From Methanobacteriaceae archaeon (GTDB lineage: Archaea > Methanobacteriota > Methanobacteria > Methanobacteriales > Methanobacteriaceae), in the NCBI GenBank assembly GCA_900769095.1, contig CAAGFH010000188.1, positions 1-14,257 of the forward strand: a stretch of 14,257 nucleotides of DNA, given 5' to 3'. The position numbers were made by a program, and so were the translations under genes. The notes below the pieces were generated by a model, which was not told the origin of the DNA, did no database searches, and worked only from the letters and a program-made list of their open reading frames with translations. Of the stretch, positions 4,327 through 11,523 are shown in pieces (within the stretch, counting starts at the first letter, position 1; every line of letters begins with the position of its first letter).

Positions 4327-4965
4327 ATGGCGGGTAAGAAATATAAGACAATAATTTGGCATGATCCTATTTATGAGTTACAAGAAAATGAAGTAGAACG
4401 TCATCATCATTATTTCAAGTTATGGGATAAAGGGAACTTTCGGTCTTATAAAGAATTCTACCAATATCTCACTAGAATCCCACTAGAAAACTTGCATAAA
4501 TATGATAAGTCAACTAAAAAAACACCTGGTCCTCCAGGTGTAGATGACATTAAACATTTTGCAGCTCATGGTAAGTGGAAGATTAGAAGGCAAACTCGAA
4601 TTAATGATGAAGAGCGTTACAACAGAGATTTAAAAAGAAAAATATATGCAGAATCTGAAATCAGTGAGTTTGAACAGAAAAGTTCTATTAAAAGTAAAAT
4701 TTTAGACCGTCTTGAAGATTCTGTTGATGATTATGAGGTGAAATTATCTCAAATCAAAAATGGTGTAGAAGCTTACAGTATCTTGAAAGAAGATGACCGC
4801 AAGGATTTAGGAATTGAAGAAACTAACGGCAATAACCCTAATGAAGATTCCAATGATGAAATTGAAATCATACCAATTCAAGAGAATCCAGATTGGGAAG
4901 ACCCTGAAAAGCTTAAGCTTAGAAGGGATATGTTCTGGAGCATGATTAAACAAAGAGGAGAGTAA
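4327..4965 (+). CDS. candidate terminase small subunit
   Basis: This 212-residue protein, upstream of the large terminase by 7 bases, is named mainly by position. The small subunit recognises the packaging site and loads DNA onto the large subunit. The N-terminal part (about 1-110) is basic and aromatic, with segments such as NFRSYKEFYQYLTRIPLENL that could form a helix-turn-helix. A long charged helix follows (about 95-150, likely oligomerisation). An acidic tail (NPNEDSNDEIEIIPIQENPD) and a basic end (KLKLRRDMFWSMIKQRGE) could contact the large subunit. No family signature was recognised. The ribosome-binding site is weak (TAGGATT at 4312-4325). An adaptor or DNA-binding protein of another kind is possible. 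Confidence 0.55.
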   Translation: MAGKKYKTIIWHDPIYELQENEVERHHHYFKLWDKGNFRSYKEFYQYLTRIPLENLHKYDKSTKKTPGPPGVDDIKHFAAHGKWKIRRQTRINDEERYNRDLKRKIYAESEISEFEQKSSIKSKILDRLEDSVDDYEVKLSQIKNGVEAYSILKEDDRKDLGIEETNGNNPNEDSNDEIEIIPIQENPDWEDPEKLKLRRDMFWSMIKQRGE

Positions 4966-4972
4966 ATCATTT

Positions 4973-6535
4973 ATGAGTATGGCTAGTGTTTTAAATGAAA
5001 ATCCTTATATGAACAATACTTTTGATAATTTAGTCAATCCAGTTCAACCAGTTAACAAACCTCCCGAATCCTATACTCCTGAAAAGATAGGATGGATGAG
5101 TTTAACTGAATGGTCAGTTTTTGTAAATAATGGATTATGGCAACCTAGGGATTTTGACCTGGTTATCATTGAATTATTAGAAGCTGCCATACAGGGTAAA
5201 GTTAGTAAGATTCTATTATCTGTTCCTTCAAGGCATGGTAAATCAACATTAATCTCAAAAAACTTAGCATCTTATTTTTTATCATATTATCCAAATGACA
5301 AGGTAATCTTATCTGCATACAGTCAAAGATTAGCTTCAGAGTTTGGAGGTCAAGTAAAAGACATAATCAATCATTATGGCGATTACTCTCCTTACAAAGT
5401 ACGTTTATCTACAGATTCACGTGCAAAAAACAAATTCAACATAGCTAACTATCAAGGTCAAATGCTAGCAGTAGGTGCAGCAGGTTCTATTATGGGATTT
5501 GGTGCAGGCCTATTCATAGTAGATGATCCAATCAAAAATGTAGCTGATGCAGAGTCAGAGGTCAAACAACAAAACCTTCGTGAATGGTTCCAAGGTGTAG
5601 TAAAATCAAGACTTGAAAAACGTAAGGATGGCAAACCCCCTATCATATGTGTAATCGCTCAAAGATTGCACGTTCAAGACCTACATGGAATCATCAAATC
5701 CACCGAACCAATAATGGATGCAGTAACAGCATTCAAAATATTAGAAATGGGTGGAAGTATACCTCAAGACACTTGGGTAGACTTAAACATTCCTGCAATC
5801 TGCACAGACCCATCAACAGATGTTCTCGGAAGACAAAAAAATGAAGTCTTATGGGAAGCTCAAAGGGATTACGAATGGTTAATGTCAGAGAAAAAAGCAA
5901 TGGGTAGTTATCTATTCAATGCTATTTATATGGGAATGCCAATAGAACGTGAAGGAAACATCTTCAAACGTGAATGGTTTATGGATGAACTCACACAATC
6001 CATTTACAACTTAATTGACATATCTGACGTTCCTTATGATGCTCCAAGAGTTCGTTATTGGGATTTTGGTGCAAGTGGTAAAAAAGGTGATGCAACCGCA
6101 GGATTACTCACAGCTTGGACAGGTGAGGATTTAATTTTAATAGATTTGATAACAGGGAAATTCACTGCAAATCAAGTATTAAGACAATTCAAACAAACAG
6201 CTAAAAAAGACGGTAAAAACGTTAAGATTCGTATTGAACAGGAACCAGGTTCTGCAAGTAAATTATTAATTAACAAATTCCGTAGAAGTAGGGAATTTAA
6301 AGGATATAACATTCGTGGTGATAAGGTACGTTACAAGAAAAATGTAAGAAGTTTCGATTTGGAAGCTTTAGCTGAATCTGGTAATATATGGTTTGTTAAA
6401 GCACCTTGGAATATGGAATTAATAGATCATCTTGTAGCATTCACAGGTCAAGAAGGAAAACCTGATGATATAGCTGATGCATGCACAGGAAGTGCTAGAC
6501 ATTGGCGTAGACCTAAACCTAAAGTCAACATGTAA
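4973..6535 (+). CDS. terL: terminase large subunit (packaging ATPase/nuclease)
   Basis: This 520-residue motor protein drives DNA into the prohead by ATP hydrolysis and cuts the concatemer. The ATPase half has a Walker A-type loop at 85-92 (PSRHGKST, with K90) and Walker B with its catalytic acid at 181-185 (FIVDD). The C-terminal RNase H-like nuclease shows D364 in RYWDFGASG, E422/E424 in RIEQEPGSASK and D498/D499/D502 in KPDDIADA. These are the expected metal-binding acids of the family with the YWDFG-type nuclease domain (the C-terminal domain known as TIGR01630). Length is normal for a full protein. The start at 4973 has GAGGAGAG (4955-4962) at good spacing. It lies between the small-subunit candidate and the portal, the standard packaging order. 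Confidence 0.95.
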   Translation: MSMASVLNENPYMNNTFDNLVNPVQPVNKPPESYTPEKIGWMSLTEWSVFVNNGLWQPRDFDLVIIELLEAAIQGKVSKILLSVPSRHGKSTLISKNLASYFLSYYPNDKVILSAYSQRLASEFGGQVKDIINHYGDYSPYKVRLSTDSRAKNKFNIANYQGQMLAVGAAGSIMGFGAGLFIVDDPIKNVADAESEVKQQNLREWFQGVVKSRLEKRKDGKPPIICVIAQRLHVQDLHGIIKSTEPIMDAVTAFKILEMGGSIPQDTWVDLNIPAICTDPSTDVLGRQKNEVLWEAQRDYEWLMSEKKAMGSYLFNAIYMGMPIEREGNIFKREWFMDELTQSIYNLIDISDVPYDAPRVRYWDFGASGKKGDATAGLLTAWTGEDLILIDLITGKFTANQVLRQFKQTAKKDGKNVKIRIEQEPGSASKLLINKFRRSREFKGYNIRGDKVRYKKNVRSFDLEALAESGNIWFVKAPWNMELIDHLVAFTGQEGKPDDIADACTGSARHWRRPKPKVNM

Positions 6536-6560
6536 TTTTTTTAAGTAAAGGAGTATTTAT

Positions 6561-8174
6561 ATGACTAAAAGTGAATCATATATTGTAACTGTAGATAATA
6601 ACGGAGATTTCCAAAACCTCGTAGACCCAGGATTATTAGGTAATTATGCATTAAAAGCTGATGTAGACCCTGCAACTGGAAGTAAACAAATGCCCGATGA
6701 CCCATGGCAAATAGGAATTCAAGTTGTAGAACCTAAATATAATCCAAGTGAATTGGTAGATTTATTAGATTTCAACAGTTATCATGCTGATTGTGTAGAT
6801 GCAGTAGCTGGTGATGCAGCGGGAATTTCATATACATTAGTTCCTGTTGAGGGTGAAAAAGAAAATCAAGATCATTATAATTTATTCATGAATTTTCTTA
6901 AAGAATGCACACCTTCCATTAACACTAATATCTATCGTATGCTATATGATAGAAGGGCAATTGGTTACGGGGCATTGGAATTAACCCGTTGGGGTACTAG
7001 TAAATCAGCACCTAGACGATTATGCCACATTCAAGCTCATACATTACGCAGACACAGTGATGAAAAACGTGTAAAACACATTAATGAGCAAGGAAAAGAA
7101 GTTTGGTTTGTATTATATGGTAAAAATTATGATAAAGAGGGTAACTTATGCGATGTTCATGCAGATACTGGTGAATGGTACCCATACAATAGCTTAAGCC
7201 CTGAAGAAAGAGCGAATGAACTATTATGGACATATGAATATGCACCCAAAACCTCATATTACGGCCGTCCACCAATCATAGGAAGCTTATTAAGTATTCA
7301 AGGAATATTATCTGCAAAGGTATATAATAATACATTCTTTAAAAACTACGGAATGCCCGCATTTGCAGTGACAATTACAGGTGATTTCGCAGATTACACA
7401 GAAGAACCTTACCTTGAAGAAACCGATGAAAACGGCAAAAGAAAACCAAATCCAAATTATGATGAAACACAAACAATGAGGTATAAAATTAGTCAACAAA
7501 TACAACAGGTTATTAAAAATCCTCATTCAGCTATTTGTATCACTATACCGACCGAAACAGATGAAGGTAAAGTGGATGTAAACATTCAACCTTTAAGTGT
7601 TCAGCAAGAAGAGGGCAGTTTCAGAGTATTCCTGAAAGATGAAAGAGACGAAATCATACACGCTCACAAAGTAGATCCGTCACGTATTGGAATTTATGAT
7701 GCTGGAAAACTAAATGGAACTAACGGCCAATTCACAGATAACAGTTACAAATATTCCACTGTAGCACCTATTAAAAAAGAAGCTGAAGAGTTAATTAATC
7801 TCATTGCACGTGAAGAGTTTGGAATTGTAAGTTGGGAGTATAAAGCTAGTGACTTAGACCCTAAAGATTATAAAAATGATATTGCTTTAGCTGATTTCTT
7901 ATTTGCTAGGGCTGCAATGACTCCAAGAGAATTAATTATGAATTTTGGTGACAAATTCGGTTTAAACATACCTGAAGATAATCCGTATCTTGATGAATAT
8001 TACTTGAATAACCAGCCGTTAGAGTCATTGTGGAATAATATTGAGAATAATGAGAATTTGGAAGCTCAAACAATAATCAGTACACTTGAAGATGGCCTAT
8101 GGGGTAAAGAAGATGACACTAACACAGAAACAAATGAGGGTGATTCCGCAGCTGAAGACGGAACTGACGTATAG
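6561..8174 (+). CDS. portal protein (PBSX/SPP1-like family)
   Basis: This 537-residue protein forms the dodecameric ring at the capsid vertex through which DNA enters and leaves, and it docks the terminase. It starts at ATG 6561 after AAAGGAG (6547-6553). The opening of the conserved core is seen at 58-95: EPKYNPSELVDLLDFNSYH then DAVAGDAAGISYTLVP, the usual portal pattern of a short helix, a Cys/His helix and a Gly turn leading to a beta strand. The middle part (GYGALELTRWG, RRLCHIQAHTLRRH, YYGRPPIIGSLLSIQG) matches the clip/wing region of PBSX-type portals. The C-terminus is acidic (EDDTNTETNEGDSAAEDG) and its coding region overlaps the MuF gene in another frame. Confidence 0.92.
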   Translation: MTKSESYIVTVDNNGDFQNLVDPGLLGNYALKADVDPATGSKQMPDDPWQIGIQVVEPKYNPSELVDLLDFNSYHADCVDAVAGDAAGISYTLVPVEGEKENQDHYNLFMNFLKECTPSINTNIYRMLYDRRAIGYGALELTRWGTSKSAPRRLCHIQAHTLRRHSDEKRVKHINEQGKEVWFVLYGKNYDKEGNLCDVHADTGEWYPYNSLSPEERANELLWTYEYAPKTSYYGRPPIIGSLLSIQGILSAKVYNNTFFKNYGMPAFAVTITGDFADYTEEPYLEETDENGKRKPNPNYDETQTMRYKISQQIQQVIKNPHSAICITIPTETDEGKVDVNIQPLSVQQEEGSFRVFLKDERDEIIHAHKVDPSRIGIYDAGKLNGTNGQFTDNSYKYSTVAPIKKEAEELINLIAREEFGIVSWEYKASDLDPKDYKNDIALADFLFARAAMTPRELIMNFGDKFGLNIPEDNPYLDEYYLNNQPLESLWNNIENNENLEAQTIISTLEDGLWGKEDDTNTETNEGDSAAEDGTDV

Positions 8175-10032
8175 TAAAGTTGAACATTTACTCTCACAAT
8201 ACTATGAAGATCAACTAGCAAAAGAAGTCAGTAAGATATTTCAGGAAATGGAATATCGAGTCATAAATAATCTGGCCGAATATTACAATCCTGAAGTAAT
8301 GTTCAAAGCCCATACTGATTTAATATTAGCACCCATTCATGAAATGCACAAAGACTATTATGAGTTATTGTGCAAGTATAAGATTAAGGAGTTTGATAAG
8401 TCACGTGCTAGTGGTAAGAGGATTGTTGAGAGATTGATTAATTTCCGTAGACGTGGGAATATCCTCTCAAATCAATATACAGTATTGAAAGCCGACTTAA
8501 ATGACGCCGTTTCATCTACAATTACAAAAGATAAGCTATTCGGTACAAGCCCCGATGTCCATGAAAACCTAGAAACCCGTACATATCAATTATCCGAAAA
8601 AACCCTATCAAGGGTAGACAGTCAAATAAAAGATATAATAGTCAACGGATATGAAGAGGGAATGGGTATTGACAAGGTTTCCCGTGACATCCGCCGAAGA
8701 TTCGGACAATTAAAAACATGGGAATCTGTAAGAATAGCACGTACAGAAATACATAATAGCCAATGCTTAGGAGTCATCAAAGGCTATGATGACATGGGCG
8801 TTGAATACATACAATGGAGTACAGCAAGAGACAGCCGTGTAAGAGGACTAAAACCTAAAGATTCCGCTGACCATATACACATGGAAGGCGAAATAATAAG
8901 AATGGGCGGAGTATTCAGTAACGGATTAATGTATCCTGGAGACATGGCAGGCCCCGCAGCGGAAATCATAAATTGCAGATGCCAAGCATTACCATTTATC
9001 ATGCCATTTGGTTATATAGCTCCACCAGGAATGGCACAATTCCGTGAAGACGATTTAATAGCAACACTTGACTACTTCAACGCAGACGAAATAGTACAAC
9101 AAGCAATGGCCGAAAATACTAGTATACCTGAAGTATTAACTGATGAACAAATTAAAGAAAAACTACTTGGGATGAGTTTAGAAGATAAATACGAGAAATT
9201 AGATAAAATCTTAGATGAAGGTCAAATTAGAGAATGGATAAGCTTAACTGACAAATTAGATGATCTTGATTTAAAAATAGTTAGATATACTTCAAAAGGT
9301 GCAAAACCTCCTAAGTTACTACAAGACGCTAGGAATAAACTTCTTGATAAAATGTTTGCATACGAAAAATATATCTTCAGGCCTCCAAGACCAATTCCAA
9401 AGATTAATATTGAAAACTTTGTTTTAGATAATCAAAAAGTGGGAGAGGCACACACTATAGAAGGAACTATATTGGAAAAAAGACAAATACACATACAGGA
9501 AAAAATTATAATGTCTGTTGATGAATTTGGTTCCGTTAAAAGTTATGGGGGAGTTGAACATTTTAGAATAAATGGGTATATCAGACAAAATCAAAATTGG
9601 ATAGATTATATTAATTCTGCATTAACTAAAGGTAGAACTAGGGATGAAGTTATTCGAGAAACTAAAAAAATTATAAGGAATATGGATTCAGCAATTGCTA
9701 AAACTCCTGGTTTGGAGCAGGATAGTATAATTTTTAGAGCATGTGATACTTTTGAAGGTCATTTGAGGGCTGGCGATGTATCTAGTTTCAAAGGATATGC
9801 TTCCTGTTCATTCCAAAAAGAGTCCGCAAAAGGATTTCATGACGATGGGAGGTATATGTTAAAAATATTAGCTCCAAAAGGACAGAAAGGTATTGCTATG
9901 AATGCTAAAAATAATGGTCAAAAGTTTACAACTTATTCACATGAGCATGAATATTTGCTCCCACGTAATCAGGAATTCCAAGTTTTGGAAGTGGATCATC
10001 TTAATAAAACAGCAACAATATTATTACTTTAA
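8134..10032 (+). CDS. MuF-like minor head protein with C-terminal ADP-ribosyltransferase domain
   Basis: The frame is open from 8086, inside the portal gene. ATG 8134 is chosen as the last ATG before conserved sequence; ATG 8113 and a CTG at 8152 (behind GGGTGAT, 8138-8144) are alternatives. The first part is a phage Mu gpF (MuF) head protein: RIARTEIHNSQ, then W-x3-RDSRVRG, then the end block INCRCQALPF, all within 8721-8999. A helical linker (about 9120-9420) leads to a domain with ADP-ribosyltransferase marks. These are an Arg in SIIFRACDT (codon 9736), a strand with S-C-S in GYASCSF (9802-9810), and E-x-E in HEHEYLLPRNQEF (9943, 9949). This matches the R-S-E class of actin/Arg ART toxins. 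MuF proteins ride in the virion, so the ART may enter the cell with the DNA. The ART part is more AT-rich than the MuF part. Confidence 0.9.
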   Translation: MRVIPQLKTELTYSKVEHLLSQYYEDQLAKEVSKIFQEMEYRVINNLAEYYNPEVMFKAHTDLILAPIHEMHKDYYELLCKYKIKEFDKSRASGKRIVERLINFRRRGNILSNQYTVLKADLNDAVSSTITKDKLFGTSPDVHENLETRTYQLSEKTLSRVDSQIKDIIVNGYEEGMGIDKVSRDIRRRFGQLKTWESVRIARTEIHNSQCLGVIKGYDDMGVEYIQWSTARDSRVRGLKPKDSADHIHMEGEIIRMGGVFSNGLMYPGDMAGPAAEIINCRCQALPFIMPFGYIAPPGMAQFREDDLIATLDYFNADEIVQQAMAENTSIPEVLTDEQIKEKLLGMSLEDKYEKLDKILDEGQIREWISLTDKLDDLDLKIVRYTSKGAKPPKLLQDARNKLLDKMFAYEKYIFRPPRPIPKINIENFVLDNQKVGEAHTIEGTILEKRQIHIQEKIIMSVDEFGSVKSYGGVEHFRINGYIRQNQNWIDYINSALTKGRTRDEVIRETKKIIRNMDSAIAKTPGLEQDSIIFRACDTFEGHLRAGDVSSFKGYASCSFQKESAKGFHDDGRYMLKILAPKGQKGIAMNAKNNGQKFTTYSHEHEYLLPRNQEFQVLEVDHLNKTATILLL

Positions 10033-10048
10033 TCTGGAGGATGTTTTT

Positions 10049-10303
10049 ATGGAAATTAATTACTCTGCAATACAGAATAGATCTAAAGAGTTGGAATGTT
10101 TCAAAGGTTATTTGCCTTCAATTATTCAGATGTTAATTAATTATGATAATTATTTGAATTTTTTAAGAAAAGAAGGTTTATTTGATAATTTGAGTATTCA
10201 ATTAGCAAAATCTAGACATTATAGTAGAGCAAAACGTGAAAATGAGTTTATGGAATGGATTAAACATAATCCACAATATAAGGATTTCATTGTTGAGGAT
10301 TAA
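10049..10303 (+). CDS. 84-residue hypothetical, candidate immunity/antitoxin for the ART domain
   Basis: The frame is open further upstream inside the toxin gene, but ATG 10049 is the start because CTGGAGGATG (10034-10043) precedes it at proper spacing. It begins 16 bases after the MuF-ART stop. The product (MEINYSAIQNRSKELECFKG and onward) is helical and mixed-charge, with no TM segment or metal site. I do not recognise a family. Polymorphic toxins are commonly followed by a small cognate immunity gene, and this gene is the tightly coupled, same-strand, similarly AT-rich neighbour, so that role is inferred. T-rich sequence after its stop probably ends the transcript. Confidence 0.7.
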   Translation: MEINYSAIQNRSKELECFKGYLPSIIQMLINYDNYLNFLRKEGLFDNLSIQLAKSRHYSRAKRENEFMEWIKHNPQYKDFIVED

Positions 10304-10326
10304 TTTATTTTTATTTATTCTTTTCC

Positions 10327-10593
10327 TTACCAATTCCATTTTATTAAATCTTCCATCAAATCTATTTTCCATCCAAAACATTCATTAGTTAAATCATAAT
10401 CTTCACAATGTCTAGGGTTGGTTTCACATAAATCATGACCTTTTAAACATTTGATGTGTATTTCATAAGCTGGATCCTTACTGTCATTTCCTATTTTTTC
10501 AATATTTATTTTTTGTTTGATTACATGATTTATACAAGTTTCATGATATACTGGAATCATTTTTCTTCCAAGTTCTGTGTGTGCTATTGCCAT
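10327..10593 (-). CDS. Cys/His-rich 88-residue hypothetical protein
   Basis: The start is ATG 10593 (MAIAHTELGR...) rather than the GTG at 10602, because AAGGAGTGA lies just before it on the minus strand. That site overlaps the stop of the upstream gene, which shows coupling. Cysteines at 20, 49, 56, 63 and 72 and histidines at 17, 23, 46, 53 and 62 (for example IKCLKGHDLCETNPRHCEDY) suggest a metal-binding fold. No family was recognised. It is the second gene of a minus-strand pair placed between the MuF-ART/immunity genes and the protease gene, convergent to the late operon. This is typical of an independently expressed accessory (moron) cassette. Confidence 0.75.
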   Translation of the reverse strand: MAIAHTELGRKMIPVYHETCINHVIKQKINIEKIGNDSKDPAYEIHIKCLKGHDLCETNPRHCEDYDLTNECFGWKIDLMEDLIKWNW

Positions 10594-10598
10594 AATAT

Positions 10599-10862
10599 TC
10601 ACTCCTTTTTAATGTTTTGGTAATATTTCTTTTCTAGTATTTTTCTAATTTGAGGATAGCTTAATCCTAATGCTGCTAATGTATCAATTTCATCTTGATG
10701 TGGTGCCTTATCACTACAATTTAAATTTCTAATTTCATCTCCAAGTTGATACCTGAAATCTGCATATTTACTAGAGTCATAGTAAAATTTGTAAGGCATA
10801 TTATCTAGTATCTCTTTACTTTTGGACTTATACCAGTTAGTTACTTCTTGTTGTTTTGTCAT
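10599..10862 (-). CDS. 87-residue hypothetical protein, first gene of the minus-strand cassette
   Basis: It starts at ATG 10862, without a strong Shine-Dalgarno site (AAAATAAGAACC before it), so a short-leader start is likely. Its end, KKE then TGA, contains the AAGGAGTGA that serves as ribosome-binding site of the next gene. The protein begins MTKQQEVTNWYKSKSKEILD and ends with DEIDTLAALGLSYPQIRKIL plus a Lys-rich tail. That end resembles a small helix-turn-helix or helical bundle, but this is only an impression. No TM segment is seen. The 38-base element shared with 2670-2707 lies 32 bases upstream and may hold its promoter. The function is unknown; candidates are superinfection exclusion, regulation or toxin immunity. 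Confidence 0.7.
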   Translation of the reverse strand: MTKQQEVTNWYKSKSKEILDNMPYKFYYDSSKYADFRYQLGDEIRNLNCSDKAPHQDEIDTLAALGLSYPQIRKILEKKYYQNIKKE

Positions 10863-10893
10863 GGTTCTTATTTTTATTTTTCAAACTATTTCT

Positions 10894-10931
10894 ATTTTAG
10901 TGATTTTTAATAATGATATGGTATAATGAAG
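10894..10931. repeat. 38-base element, copy 2, probable promoter region of the minus-strand pair
   Basis: This is about 34/38 identical to 2670-2707 in the same orientation. On the minus strand it reads CATATCATTATTAAAAATC followed by ACTAAAAT, and TTATTAAAAATC is a weak TATA-like match roughly 40-50 bases before ATG 10862. Confidence 0.5.
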
Positions 10932-11087
10932 AGAACCTAAAAGAAAAAAAAGGATTAAAAAAAAGAATATTTAGATTTTTTTTAAATTCCATTCTCTTTT
11001 TAAAAGGATTCCCTTCTACTTCCTCATTTATATCATGGTAATGATAAGGATAGTACAAAGAATCATCTTATACATTCCAAAAATATA

Positions 11088-11128
11088 AAACAACCCCAGT
11101 TTTAACTGCAGTTTTGCTGGGGTTGTTT
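11088..11128. terminator. strong 12-bp hairpin between divergent genes
   Basis: AAACAACCCCAG (11088-11099) pairs perfectly with CTGGGGTTGTTT (11117-11128). The 17-base loop contains the 10-base palindrome AACTGCAGTT (11104-11113). It looks like a bidirectional intrinsic terminator. However, neither neighbouring gene reads into it from its own start, so it may insulate the inserted cassette, belong to an unannotated RNA, or stop late-operon read-through. Confidence 0.6.
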
Positions 11129-11523
11129 AACCATTCCTTATTTTTTTACTGAGCATAGGATTTCGCCTAAAAAAACCAATAAACAAATGAATAAGGGAGA
11201 TTAGGGACTACATACTTTAAAAATATGTTGGAAATATTTAACACATTAGCACGCATTTACAATTTTAGAAAAAATCTTTTAATTCGACCAGTATTCATTT
11301 TTTTAGAATAATTCAGCAATTCTTTTTTTCTCAAAAAGATAGGATGATAAATGATTAAACATAAAAATAACTTTCATAATTATTCTTTTATTACATCTTG
11401 GCTATCATATGTTTTTTCTAAAAAAAAACGGGTAATATGACCATTTCTGATTCCTAAAAAAAGAATTTGGGTTCTCTACAATCTTTTTTAAATTTAAATA
11501 CTTTTTTGAGGTGTGATTACATT

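Larger units (their letters stand above)
10863..11523. other. gene-free AT-rich gap between divergent genes
   Basis: No gene was found on either strand in these 660 bases, which separate the minus-strand cassette (starting 10862) from the protease gene (starting 11524). It holds the 38-base element, one strong GC-containing hairpin (11088-11128) and many T/A runs. A gap of this size inside a head-gene operon suggests insertion of the accessory cassette with its own control region. Confidence 0.55.

Noticed and set aside
9902..10048. N-terminal extension of the small gene behind the MuF-ART gene
   Set aside because: It overlaps the conserved ART end in another frame and a strong ribosome-binding site marks the ATG at 10049.
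11467..11523. Longer N-terminus of the protease from ATG at 11467
   Set aside because: No ribosome-binding site precedes it, and GAGGTGTGAT lies inside the extension exactly where it would serve TTG 11524.
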